Origin: Lamellibrachia satsuma
Lineage: Eukaryota; Annelida; Polychaeta; Sabellida; Siboglinidae
DNA length: 64,000 nucleotides
Assembly (NCBI GenBank): GCA_033239005.1
Contig: BSQZ01000074.1
Location: 649,001-713,000, forward strand
Direction: 5' to 3'
Shown here one piece after another: positions 22,166 to 37,189 of this stretch. The translations under genes were made by a program, and so were the position numbers. Each line of letters opens with the position of its first letter. The first letter of the stretch is position 1. Under the pieces are notes generated by a model that saw only the letters and a list, made by a program, of their open reading frames with translations, was not told the DNA's origin and made no database searches.

Positions 22166-23828
22166 AGGCGGCGATATATATTTAGTTTTTTGTTTGTTAC
22201 CTTTATATTGGCTGGATACTGGCTGCCCATACCGCTAAATAAATATTCACATGGCCATACATGGAAAATATGTATTGCACATGTAGAAAATTCGCTTGCA
22301 TCGTTTTCACTCTGAAAATGACACAGTTGTCAAGCGTAACATTGCAGCAATCAGAAAACACAAAATAATGATCCTGAACTCCACTGTTTGTCAGGCCGTG
22401 GCTTTCGAATGCCGACCGAGAGTGTGTTTTTGGCCAATAAATGACAATTAGACATACTGTAGATATAATTTACCTTATATGACAATGCGTTGAAATTATT
22501 ATATTTGTACGAATGTTCGGATATCATAGTCACGTCTTCCCGTTTTACAAACACAAGCCTTACCAATGTGGACATATAAGATATTCGTAAGTGCTGCACA
22601 TTTATTTGCCGTAACATCTAGCGGGTGATGACAGCACACATTCCTCATTTTTATATTATTGCAATAACTGTTACTCATTTAAAGAAATCTAGCATGTGTT
22701 TAAATTAAGTGAAAACCGACAACATAGTCAGGTTCAGTGAATTATATTAGACGCATTTTATTAAGCTGAAACTGACTTTATCTCTTTTGGATACGCAACT
22801 AAAATTTTCTCCATAATAAAAAACATTTTGTAATGTTGATGTTGCTGTGAAAAATAAATTTCTACTGATATTGATTGTTATACTACATCTCTTAAATTAC
22901 CATTTTAATCGGGCACTCATCTAAGGAAATTATAACTGTTTATTTAAAGAAATCAGAGGCCATCACCGAAGTTGCACGCCAATATTGGGTGGTTCTCGGC
23001 CCACAATGTGGCGCCACTTGTAAGTCCATTTACTAAAAGTTAAGGAATCCTTTCAACCAGTCACTGCTGTGTGATTCACTCACATTGCACCCTCGAAGGA
23101 GGTTTCACGATACAAGCAACTGTTCAAAATAGGCGAAGGAATGGAACACGTATGAAATAAAAGTTTATTCAACACACGCGCCACATGTGCTAGTATAGAG
23201 TGTGACGTCCTGAAAGGAATTAGATTTGCAACTTATAAATGAGCCTTTTCTTAAATAAAATGCAACGTGCAATTCACTACGTTACTTGATATATGTGCAT
23301 GCACGAACCCACGCAATAGTACGCATATCCTTTCAAAGTGCAAAAATAAAGCACAAACAAGTATACAATTAAAAATAAAATAAAAATGTAGCACAATTGT
23401 AAGATTGGCCTGACAACTGTGCCGCGTCATAACCTTGAGACGTACGGCCGCCATTCATTCTCGCGCGCGGGGCCGACCCTCTGGAATGCGCTGCCTTAAG
23501 AACAATGCCCAAAAGTGATGCCCAAAGCGGTGAAGTCTAGGCACAGTGGTGAAATCATATATATCCAATCTAACATCTCTTCTGCAAGGAACACACACAA
23601 AAAGTAATTAGTTATGCAGCAATGTACATATACTCTAGTAAAAAAATTGCAACATACGTCCACCATCCAGCAGCACCGCCTCCTTCGTTACCTCTCGAAT
23701 TAATGCACTTTCGTTATTCACATTGCAGCATAATACTGTGTTACGAACTCACACCACATTCATTCTGAACGCTGTAATGCGTTTTCAAGAGAGAACGCAC
23801 GAATGTCATTTATTCGATTACACCACCT
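22166..23828. other. Intergenic DNA, no gene recognised
   Basis: AT-rich sequence. The minus-strand ORFs at 22351-22617 and 23251-23454 have no recognisable motif and no supporting context. No repeats shared with the rest of the window were noticed. Confidence 0.5.
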
Positions 23829-24006
<178 letters not shown>

Positions 24007-24174
24007 AGCATGCATAACTACATACAAGCATGCATACATACATGCGAGTGTGATTGCGCACGTACGAATATAATGCATATACCTTTACACATATGCATGC
24101 ATGCATACAAGCAAGAAGCATATACGTACGACTGAATGCGTACATTCATACATATTTACGCGCTAGATCGAATG

Positions 24175-24650
24175 AGAATGAAGGACATAGATACGCTAGA
24201 AAGAATATTGTGAGAGCAACGAAACCAATTCCAGATCTGAGGGACCTTAGGTATGAAAGGCGCCTAAAAGAAAGTGGCTTAACAAACTTAGAGAGAAAGA
24301 TATGAAGAGTAGATCAAATTAAAACTATTAAGATATTGCAAAGGTATGACACTATTGATAGAAATGTGTATTCCTCACAAAACTAAAGGACGCGAAGTAA
24401 CATTTATGAAGGAACTGTGTAGGTAATATATCATAATGTATTTATTCTCGCAGAGGACAATGAATGAATGAGACAAGTTACCTACATATCATGTATGCGC
24501 TGGTTGCATGATTATGCTTAAAAATAACAAAATGACCTTATATCTCAGAAGGGCGGGTTACAGATATATGATGAATTGTTGGTCGCTTGATAAGCCAATG
24601 GCTTCTTTGTTCACTTGTCATCTGAGTATTTAGCCTTGGGTGGAATTTTT
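24175..24650 (+). pseudogene. 3' end of a CR1/L2-like LINE ORF2
   Basis: Decayed frames read RDLRYERRLKESGL, then QIKTIKILQRYDTIDRNVY, then FSQRTMNEWDKLP. This order matches the C-terminal tail of CR1/L2-group non-LTR ORF2 proteins (…RR.QI..FKI..G.D…FSQR..N.WN.LP). Several stops and frameshifts are present. A second copy is at 60655-61080. The element ends in T-rich sequence that runs into the (CATA)n tract, as expected for a LINE tail. Only the last about 130 codons are present, consistent with 5' truncation at insertion. Confidence 0.7.
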
Positions 24651-24655
24651 TTTTA

Positions 24656-24713
24656 AACATACACATATATACATACATACATACATACATACATACATAC
24701 ATACATACATACA

Positions 24714-24747
<34 letters not shown>

Positions 24748-24872
24748 AATACATACATACATACATACATACATAAATACATACATACATACATACATAC
24801 ATACATAACTACATACATACATACATACATACATACATACATGCATACATACATACATACATATATACATAC
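24656..24872 (+). repeat. (CATA)n microsatellite at LINE tail
   Basis: About 215 bases of CATA with a few interruptions (ATAAATA, CATAACTA). It starts directly at the LINE 3' end, suggesting it grew from the LINE tail. Confidence 0.97.
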
Positions 24873-25042
24873 TGCATGCAAGCATGCAAGCATGCAAATC
24901 AAACTAAATACTTGAAATTACAAGCAAATTATCCTAAATTCCGCCTTACCATGGTTGGACCACCAGATCTTCCATCTGCTGCCGGGCTTTTGCGTTTCTT
25001 ATGCTCCGTTCTGGTTCTTGGAAACAGTTTCTGCAGGAAATC

Positions 25043-25047
<5 letters not shown>

Positions 25048-25133
<86 letters not shown>

Positions 25134-25140
25134 ATGCATT

Positions 25141-25183
<43 letters not shown>

Positions 25184-25217
25184 ATATAATGTGTGTATAT
25201 ATATATATATATATATG

Positions 25218-25271
<54 letters not shown>

Positions 25272-25283
25272 TACACACATGTA
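25048..25283. repeat. Interrupted (TA)n microsatellite
   Basis: Three long TA tracts separated by CTATGCATTATCA, CCTATATAATGTGTG and GTATGTATG. Confidence 0.97.
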
Positions 25284-25339
25284 TGCATATATATATGGTG
25301 TTCCTAAATTTTCTTACCTATTTTTAACGTAAATTACAA

Positions 25340-25620
25340 AATAACGACCACAAAATGGCGATCATGAAAGAGAAGATCCGATTCGTCCTATGGCTTGCAG
25401 AGACCAAGTAATTGTGGTGCTGTGTAATTACAGACGGCAGTACAGGAAGGAACCACGGTAGAAACCAACAAACTGGGAGTGATTCGTGGAGACTGGCAGC
25501 GTGCTACAGCGATGAAGGGTGGATGGATGTTGGACGTGTCGAACCGGTGCGCGAATCGTTTCACGGAAATCGCTTCACAACATAACATGCCAACAACAAC
25601 ATTACACCGTGTCATTCACA
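25340..25620 (+). pseudogene. Remnant of a transposase DNA-binding domain (DUF4817-like)
   Basis: Frames give MKEKIRFVLWLAETK, then [10 protein letters not shown], then [23 protein letters not shown]. This succession resembles the helix-turn-helix start of mariner-like transposases (VQR.FRR.Y.KEPP…MP.TTVHRVLHK). Frameshifts and a stop break it. It starts near GGTGTTCCTAAATTTTC, a common start for such elements, and ends abruptly at a (TA)n tract. The DDE catalytic part is not in the window. Confidence 0.5.
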
Positions 25621-25732
<112 letters not shown>

Positions 25733-25871
25733 TACAAACTATATTTGTACAGGCACTGCAGCGAAATGACATACTGTAATGCAAGACATTTACTTGTTCC
25801 CCACAAGCCAAATAATTAATTTGAAATGACCTGTCCATAAACATATCAGAATTAACCTGAGACGTAACCAT

Positions 25872-25997
25872 TTAGTGCCGAAGTTTTTCGCTTTTATTCT
25901 TACATTTGTTTCCTTTTTCAGCTGCAATTCCTGCTCCTGTTTTCATCGCCTGAGAGGTTTCCCCTGCAGCAGTATAACAGCTACGTTGACAGAACAG
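25872..25997 (-). CDS. Kinase gene last exon: short basic tail
   Basis: Acceptor TACCGACTTAG, phase 0, 41 residues then TAA. Composition is rich in Lys, Ala and Gly (e.g. KTGAGIAAEKGNKCKNKSEK); no domain recognised. Chosen because it is the only nearby acceptor that keeps an open frame. Alternative: a terminal exon further downstream. Confidence 0.55.
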   Translation of the reverse strand: MFCQRSCYTAAGETSQAMKTGAGIAAEKGNKCKNKSEKLRH

Positions 25998-28900
25998 CTA
26001 AGTCGGTATATCATCTGCCACCAAATGTCGTTGTACAACATTTGTGTACAGCAAATACGGACGTCCACATATTATGATCAAGTACATAATTGTGTCTACC
26101 TCTACATCAGCCAGCTTATGTTCGACGTTTGAAGCTGTGATGCGTTCATCCGGGTTGAACATCACCATCTCATGAATGACGCTTTTGATTCCCTGAAGAG
26201 GAGACCTGTCGTCCTTCCCGAGGGAGACGACAATGGGCTGGGGAGTACCTGTACGCTTGGCATCCCACATATCTTTGCCGATGGTATACTTCACTTCTCT
26301 GTCCTCTACAAACGAACACTATTCCAACACAGGCTGTCATCAATGCTGACCAAACAATGCATGACAATATTTAAACCATTGGCACCCAAAGTTAAAACTT
26401 CAGAAGGCAAGTGGACAAGAAAGATATTAAATTATCAAGATTCCATCACTTTCCGGCTTTATCTCAAACTTTCGGTATGTAATTGTTTTAATAGCTTCTG
26501 TTGACCAGTGTTTCTTTCTGGACCGTTTCCATTATTTGTTTAAGGGAATGTCAATGACGCTCTCAAATTCATATTTTTTTTAAATATTTAAAAACATTAT
26601 GTTATCTATGTTGCTTATATATTTTATATATTTTTTTCAATATGTATTTGATTGTGATCACTGGTACCCAAAGGGTAGTATAAATTAATATTCTTCACTA
26701 ATTCATTTTGTGAGGACAACAATATTATATAATACATTCTCTGTTTTGTTTGGTTTTAGGACGTGTTCAGTTAGGAAACTATTCTGCACTAAAAATAGTA
26801 ATTGTTGTTCATCATACCCTGTAACCTAGATATTTCCACTGTATATACCCATGATTAAATTCTGTCATTGTTATGCAAAATGTGATCTTGCTACGAATCA
26901 TTGATGTAAATAGTGTTGTTCCTATTATATACCCCACACATGGCGGCATAAAGGAGAATACTAGCAAATGGTTAATATTTAAACAGCGAATCAGGTGAGG
27001 GTTGCATGTAACAAGACACAATGTGTATTTCGCTTTTAAACGTTATAACAAAATACTTAATACAAATGCAAATTGAAAAAGCAAATTATATATCCAAGAC
27101 TCACCGAATTGCGGGATTAGTTTTTCATTCTGCTTGTGTTTGATCAAAGTAAGACATGTTAACCCTAGAGCGAATACATCCACTGAGCGGTCATAACGTT
27201 CGTGGCCGCCGAATTCTGGGGCTTGGAAGCAGGGAGTACCAGTAAATGTTGAGAAGATGTGCGCAATTTTGGATAAACCAAAATCACAAATTTTGGCCGT
27301 CACAGTGCCGTCATCTACAATACGTTACCCTCATTTAACATGCATGTATTGTTATTACAAAAATAGAAGTACAACTGCCCCATTTAATGCTGGGTTGCAT
27401 TTAACTTTGAAGTCGGTGTTCATAGTCCCCTTACAACATAAAAGTTGATAACTAGATAACGAGGGACCACCGTAGTTGCAAGCAAATTTATAATTAAGCT
27501 ACAACTAGTTGGGCAGCCGAGGGGTAAATAATTTTTGGCTGATATCGTTTTTATAATTGTTGATTATTCATATCTAGCATGTATGTAATGATCTCCAAAT
27601 GGGTGTGAAGTTATCACCACTGGGGAAATTGAAAATAAAAGTAAAAAAATGAAAGATAACCGTTACGGAAACGTGATAATCAACTTATCATAGTTTCGCA
27701 ACTAGATAAGATACAAATTAAAAAAAAAAAATTTTAAGTTTTATAAAAACGGAATAATGAACAGAACAGAAAACGACATGGTGGCCATTTTGTGAAAACG
27801 GTTGCCGATGATGCGATAAACGACAATATTTCAACGTTGGCAATCAGATAACATAAAATCACTAACTTGACTAAATCAACTTTCCCTACGTTATCAGATG
27901 TATGCATTAGGGTCTAGCACTGGCACTGGCTTAACTTTCCATGAACAAAGCAATGAAAAACGTTCCTGTGTGCGTGCCAATCTTCTAATTACTTTAAAAG
28001 GCCACATTATTTGGCGTGCTGTGCTAGCCAGCATGTAGTGCGTTGCTCATTCCATGATTTTGGAATATTGTGCGCCTGTGTTGCCCAAGTCGCTGAGTGA
28101 ATGTTCACTAGATTTAAGAGGCTAAAGAGCTGCAGCCAATGCAGTTGCTAATGATCTTAAATCTGGTGAATATAGACGTCAATCAATGACAGAAGCACAC
28201 CAAAGCATGTGGTCTTTCAAAGTCTTTTGGAGCAAGGCCAGCACAGCAAGACTTTTCATTGCCTCCCACAAGTAAAGTATTCCAAGAAAATGTGACCAGA
28301 CCCCATCTTCAAATTGCTCAAGGGGTTACTCAAGCTTATAAAAGCACATGTCAGAGTCAGATGCAGTGCACAACGAAGCAGCTGTAACAGCTCTAACACA
28401 ACTTGCACAAAATGTTGATTCTGCCATAATGCCTAAATGAGAGGATGCGGTGGACTTACACATAGAGAAATAGCAAGCAATTTCGAGAGGTAAGTAATAC
28501 ATGATTATTTAATAAATAACAGTGTCTGGATAATAATTTTATATATTTATACGATATACCCGTTTTCATATATATTATGATAATAATAGGGCAACATATT
28601 GTTTCAAGTGTGTTTTTGTTTTCGATATATTATGACGTATAAGAAGGCATTTTAATCATGCGTGTACCTTATCTTATTGAGTATATAATGACAATTAGTT
28701 GATTTTTACGATTTGGTTGTAGCTATCTTGGATTTTCTCACTTTTTTAATTTCTCCAAGTGTGAAAACTCCACACCCTCCTGGATATCATCATATACATG
28801 CTACATATAAATAATCAACAATAAGAAACATTATATCAGGCGAAAAGGGTTAGGTCATAAATTGCACTTTGGCTGCCCGATGTACGCACGTAATAATCAG

Positions 28901-30210
28901 TTGTTTTCATGTTGAAACGATTATTTTTACATAACCAAACTTCGTCTTATCATGGTTAGTTGTTTTAATGTTATTACGTCTGCCAAGAAGAAGAAGAAGC
29001 AATGTTACATACCATTTAAAAATAATAAGATATTATCAGGTTTAATGTCGCGGTGAGCCATCCTCTGGTTGTGGATGTGCGCGATGCCACTGGCACAATC
29101 TTGCATGATGCGCAGTTTCTGTCTTAGGTCAAGGTTCTTTTTTTTCACATAGACATTCAGGTTTCCCTCATTGCTGAATTCCATGATCATCCAAACCGCG
29201 TGGTTATACTTGTAGTGACAGAACATTTGGACAATGTTAGAATGCGATTGGATACTCATCTGATTTTCGATTTCAGTTGCATTCGTTCCGATTTTCAACT
29301 TCTTTACAGCCACATCTCTGTTAGTTGCTATTTCTTTTCCGTTGTATACGATGCCGAAACTCCCTTCACCAAGTAGTTTATTCAGATCGACAACAAACCT
29401 ATTTCCTAAGACAATTTCCTGCAAATAAATGCCGATAATTATGATAGATCGGAAGAATAAATTAATATTAGTATGCAAGTGTGAATTACGACAACCATGC
29501 TCGAGGAACCATACTCGACATGTGTACTGCAACATGTAACAGAACACGTGACCATACTATTGATGTATGAGTCCATATATATATATATATGCTACGGAAA
29601 TCGACTGGCTGAATAAACTACTAGATTGTAGACGAGATAATAACTAAACCTACAGTCGAAAGAAAATTACACGAATGGGATAACGATGTAACCACAAACT
29701 GCACAATGACAAAGGGTAACAAGAAAATACTGGCATTTATGTCCGAATACACTGAATGTAGATGTGCAGGGGTGAGATGTGACGGTCGCCAGGTCGCCAA
29801 TGTCGCCCAAAAATGGCTTCGGGCGACTTCAATTTCTAACAACAATAGCCCGCATGGCGACTCGAAATATTTACGGAGCTACATTATTTTAGACACAGCA
29901 AGAATAAATGGAATGTTAATAAACATCTCAGAAGTGTTGTCCTAGGTAAATCGTATTGATGTTAACCATAAATAGTGTTTTGGTGACACGTTTGACATTG
30001 CAAGAAATGTGATTCACAATTCCAGTTTTCATGGTTCTGTGTAGTTATGTTTAGGGACTGCTTGCCTAGAATCATTGTAATTTTGTTTATCCATGATTAA
30101 AGTAACACTGCAAGTACTAAACAATACTTACTTTCTTTTCTTCTCTTGACTTTGGGAAAAAAAATCCAAACAAACCTTTTAGGCCTGTCCACCCAGTATC
30201 GGTATTTTCC
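25872..30210 (-). CDS. Serine/threonine protein kinase gene, five exons recognised, 5' end open
   Basis: Transfers phosphate from ATP to protein Ser/Thr. Exons: 30132-30210, 29013-29418, 27105-27314, 26100-26305, 25872-25997; lengths 79, 406, 210, 206 and 126 bases. Every junction is GT-AG and phases agree (0, 1, 1, 0), giving about 340 residues. Visible motifs: glycine loop GEGSFG, VAVKK lysine, HRDIKPDN (the lysine after HRD points to Ser/Thr rather than Tyr), DFG and APE; all key residues are intact. The fold resembles tyrosine-kinase-like/RIP-type kinases. After the kinase domain comes a short basic tail ending at TAA 25872-25874. No start codon was found; upstream exons must lie above 30210. 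It is the only intact gene in the window. Substrate and pathway are unknown. Confidence 0.85.
26100..26305 (-). CDS. Kinase gene exon: C-lobe end
   Basis: Acceptor TTTGTAG, donor GTAGAC (weak but in phase). Joined reading LIPQFEDREVKYTIGKDMWD. The NPDERITASNVEHKL stretch is the conserved end of the kinase domain (helix I with the invariant Arg). The frame could also run on past the donor to 25998, so read-through of this intron is possible. Confidence 0.85.
26306..27104. other. Kinase intron
   Basis: AT-rich, no repeat or ORF recognised. Confidence 0.7.
27105..27314 (-). CDS. Kinase gene exon: activation segment
   Basis: Acceptor ATTGTAG, donor GTGAGT. Joined to the previous exon it reads NDDGTVTAKICDFGLSK. 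DFG at 27285-27277 binds magnesium; APE at 27222-27214 closes the activation loop; SVDVFALGLTCLTL is helix F. The activation loop contains Ser/Thr residues (FSTFTGT) that could be phosphorylated. Confidence 0.9.
27315..29012. other. Kinase intron with a decayed plus-strand ORF
   Basis: 27900-28490 contains broken plus-strand frames (AAANAVANDLKSGEYRRQSM; TSKVFQENVTRPHLQIAQGV) that read like protein but have stops and shifts. Probably an old transposon or processed-gene fragment; family not identified. The rest is AT-rich with nothing seen. Confidence 0.4.
29013..29418 (-). CDS. Kinase gene exon: N-lobe and catalytic loop
   Basis: Acceptor TTATTTGCAG, donor GTATGT. Encodes EIVLGNRFVVDLNKLLGEGS…, with the glycine loop at 29370-29353, the ATP-anchoring lysine of VAVKK at 29304-29302, a hinge reading MIMEFSNEGNL, and HRDIKPDN at 29055-29032 with the catalytic base Asp. 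It ends one base into a codon that the next exon completes as Asp. Confidence 0.9.
29419..30131. other. Kinase intron
   Basis: No repeats apart from a short (TA) run at 29577-29590. A short plus-strand ORF at 29706-29945 has no recognisable domain. Confidence 0.6.
30132..30210 (-). CDS. Kinase gene, first recognised exon (pre-kinase linker)
   Basis: Acceptor CTGTCTGCAG at its start and a consensus donor GTAAGT at its end. It reads ENTDTGWTGLKGLFGFFFPK then SREEKK, a hydrophobic patch followed by a charged stretch, and ends in phase 0, which fits the next exon. It begins with one base of a split codon, so a phase-2 exon should lie upstream. No upstream exon with matching phase was found. A donor-like site at about 32232 preceded by an ATG frame is in the wrong phase. 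Confidence 0.6.
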
Positions 30211-30293
30211 CTGCAGACAGCAACAACAACAATAAATAAACCTTTTACTGTGCCAATGTCCCAACAAAGTGTATAATTCGAGTTGTAACACAT

Positions 30294-30296
<3 letters not shown>

Positions 30297-30380
<84 letters not shown>
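30297..30380. repeat. (TA)n microsatellite
   Basis: About 84 bases of pure TA, upstream of the first recognised kinase exon. Confidence 0.98.
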
Positions 30381-32051
<1,671 letters not shown>

Positions 32052-32524
32052 GTTTCGTGGACGAGCGGCTATGTGATTACTGTGCAAACATATGATTGTT
32101 TTGATAACAAATGTCAACCTGACCAAAACTGCCTGAAACCTATATTCGATAAGCATCAGTGATTTGGTCATTGTACACTATCCCAGTTAACATTGTATAA
32201 TATTAAACTTCAGTGAACACTGCTTAAACTTACCACCAAAAAAAATAAAATACGAAAAGAGAGTGAAGACGACGCACAAACCATGTTTACCTTGATGGTT
32301 TTGGAAATGCTCCGACAAAAAAATTTATGGAAAAGATAAAGTCAGCCATATACCCACACGCCCTAGTGGATGATGAAGACAGAAATAACCCGCTTGCATG
32401 ACACCATCGATGCTGAAGAATTATCGAATAACGGCAGGTCAGGGTTAGTAACTCGAGGTGAGCGTTGATGACATTGAACAGTAGGTTAACTTGGGACAAA
32501 ACGGTCCCTGGAGATAAGACGCCC

Positions 32525-33088
32525 CAACTACGAACGCAAAATATAAAACCCTGAACGTCCCCAAATCTGGTGCAAAATGGTAATAAAATCAGTGTTTTTT
32601 TAACTTTTGTATACACTATAATATATACTGATCTAATATTTAGTCAATAGTAAAATGGTGCAACTCGCAACGGTGTGAATCATGAACGTAATTGGTTACA
32701 TGATAATATTATTAATCAGTTGACAGGTCAACCAATACAAAATTGGCAATAATATGATGTCTTTGTACACATTGTGCTACGACACACGTTGTGCATGTGG
32801 GGCAACACGGTCCCCATGCATATGGGGCAAGACACTCCCTATGTCTTATACCACATGCACATGGTCATAATGTATAAAATGTATTACACGTGACCATTTA
32901 TGTTAGATATATTTAGTATAATATGAACGTTGACTAATTTACATTCTGCTAGCCTGTAAGTTGTAATTATGATGGAATACTAGTAAGCCAATATTATGTT
33001 ATGTATGGATTGCACTGTGTATATCATATGTTAACTCCACTTTGAATTTAATAACTATAAAGCTGTGACATTTTACTATCATGCCATT
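32525..33088 (+). repeat. Dispersed repeat E, copy 1
   Basis: Matches 54230-54840 (same strand) and 44220-44743 (opposite strand). Shared landmarks: CAAATCTGGTGCAAAATG, AATAGTAAAATGGTG, and a GC-rich word TGGGGCAAGACGGTCC repeated two to three times. Its right part (54840-55025 of copy 3) is missing, and it runs straight into (TA)n. No coding capacity. Confidence 0.8.
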
Positions 33089-33198
<110 letters not shown>

Positions 33199-33312
33199 AG
33201 ATAAATAATATGTTAGATATATAAAACGTGATAAAGACATACTAGCGTAGTTTAGTTGTGTACAATTTGAACGTTTTCCTTAGGGTAGCCGCGCTGCCCA
33301 AGGTTAGCCTAC

Positions 33313-34503
<1,191 letters not shown>

Positions 34504-36397
34504 CTATTTTGTGCATCAACCGCACATTGACGACACTCATAGGTTTGAATGATGGTCAGTGACGCGGGGCACGTCTGACATGTATAATTTAGTTTTACAT
34601 TGTTGACAATCAGTTACTTGCACCTCCATCTGACCTACTTACGTTGTTTGCAAGTTATATCGAACACTGAACTGAACTCAGCTCTCATCAGACACAGGAA
34701 ACGCATGGAATAAGTGCGACAATATGGCCTAGTGTAAAGAAGATTGCGCCATTGACATTTCTGACAGGCGAAATTATTTACATGCTCGCACTGGTGTTGA
34801 CCCGCGTTGTTGTTTAAGTTTCCAAATGTGCCAGTTATTATGAAACACAATGTCATGGCACTGTTGCTAATGAGGAGTGGTCTATAGATCATGAAACGTT
34901 AGGTAGCTACTGTCCGTTATATATCATGAGTTTCATATCGACACTCATCGAGATATACTGTACATGAATGCTAATCATCACTGCTCCTTACACGTGGCTG
35001 GGCCGCAATAGTGGAAGCCCTCTCTGTTGCTGCAAATATGCCAAATTGTGTACAGAAACAGGCGTGATATCATGGGCGGATACAAATTCTGAAAACAGGT
35101 TTCCAGTTTGCAGACATGCCACCAGGTGGGAGCATTTGTAGTTATTTTCACTTATATCGTGGACAGCGCTTTATACAATGGAAAGCATAGACATATTGAA
35201 ACATATTTCATTATGCATAAAGTAGCGATTTATTTAAATACGACACGAAATATGTCTAATTGCTCATATCATATCAGAAGTCAATTGGTCATCAGTTATG
35301 ACGGACGCTGATTTGTCATATTGTCTTTACGAATTCAGAAATAAAAATGACATGGCAGAAGTGTGACGTATTAACTCACCCCGCACACATCTAGCTTAAA
35401 TACATATTATGGTTTCTCAACGAAGTCCTTTGTTGCTTCAATGTCACAGGGCGGATTTGCCAATTTGACAGTTGGTATGTCAACATTCGCCAACCGTACC
35501 CGTACCATAGTCACTCTTTGGTTCGGATATATGGTCAAACATCACATGGGCTGTATTTCGATGATCAGGAATGAATCCAGCAGACGAATCCATCAGCTGC
35601 CACCGACGACAATAACCTCTGGGATACCCTGGAGGTCCTGAGCTATCAGTGCGTGCTCGTAACTATATATAACATCTATAGATATATGTGCGTGGTGACA
35701 AACCTGTTTGTATTATTTGTTTATTGACACGGCCAACATGTGTGATATCTACAGACAGCGGCATGAGATTCGGTAGCTCTGTTGCTGTCTGAGAAGTGAA
35801 CTCTTTGCAGATAACTGTAATGATGTAATGACGTTTTATTGATGATGAAGTGTTATTTATGTACATAAGTTCTTTTAACACATACTTATCTAAACTAGTT
35901 TCACATTGTTATTGCTTATTGCATTCCTTGTTAGAATCTGCTAGCTTTTATGTGCGTAAGTACGGACGTACGAACGTACGTACGCATGCACGTCAACGTG
36001 TAAGCTTGCAATTACGATACACTGTCGTAGTGACAGGCTACATTTACAGTGTGCCGCATGGTTGATTGACATGTGGAGTAGATACCCGACCGCTCGCATA
36101 GCTATTTCAGGAGCGCGCATTATGTTTGCCACGCTTGTAAGCACATAGTTCGCCAAGGGCAAACCGCCGATTCCGCATGCATTCAGACACACATAATGTA
36201 TTGCAGGATCCTGCCGATAATATGTACTACCTATGATCATCGAGGTATACCCGACACTGGATGTCAAATGTGGATAGTCCCCCCTCAGTTGTCTCGCACT
36301 TTTGGCAATCTCTCGATCTGTCGACGTTTGCGTTTAAACGGCACACGCGATCAATAAAGACCGCGTGTTAGTCCGGCAAATACGACAATAATCCTTA

Positions 36398-37189
36398 AAA
36401 CATAACAATTTAAAATCTTTTTGATCACCCAAATTGTTAACCCTAGCAAAAGCCAATCAATTCAAAATTGGCACTGGTGGGTTGGTAAAAAAAACAGTTG
36501 ACTAAAACAATGGTATGATACTGGTTAATGCATCTGCAACCCAGTTTAGGTGTGGATATGCAATAAAAAAAAATAACCTCATTCACTTTAGGCATTGTCT
36601 TTGACCACACCATGCAGCACGTTATTGAGAGGACGTGTTCATGATTACAATCAGCACGCAATGAGCACACCATGGAGCACGTTATTGAAACCAATGCCAC
36701 TGTTTTGACTGCTGATCATATAATTCACCAGATCATCAATCATAGTGTTACATTTTCATGTCTGTAACCGGCACGCAATTAACACTCGACGTCTCAAATG
36801 TGAACTCGAGTCGAACCTGTACACAAATGGCATTTCGGTTATACTACACGATTGTCCATCAACATGAACATTTAATTTACACTTACACACTGATAAATAA
36901 ATTATAAATGTTAGACATGAAGGAAAAACCGCTGAAGTTATGCGAACACGCATGTGCAACTTCAACATTTCCTGCAAGAAATTCCACCACCACGCATGCG
37001 CAGTAAGTTCACTTTCGGAATATGTAGTAGTCAAAATCTAGTATGTATACTCTTGTCACACATTGATGGGTTACACCCGTCAGTAAAAAGCATTGCCCTT
37101 CCACGACGAATTCAGCCCATCAATATAACGTTGTTGTTGGTCTCTAGGTCAATCTTTGAAACGAACGCAGTATGTAGAATATGATACAA
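36398..37189. other. Intergenic DNA with a short dispersed word
   Basis: The word CACACCATG.AGCACGTTATTGA occurs at 36605-36629 and 36665-36689, and again near 45471-45495. Otherwise nothing recognised. Confidence 0.5.

Noticed and set aside
32232..32285. Candidate first kinase exon with ATG, hydrophobic stretch and GTAAGT donor
   Set aside because: It ends in phase 0, but the next recognised exon needs phase 2; the in-phase alternative frame hits a stop just upstream.
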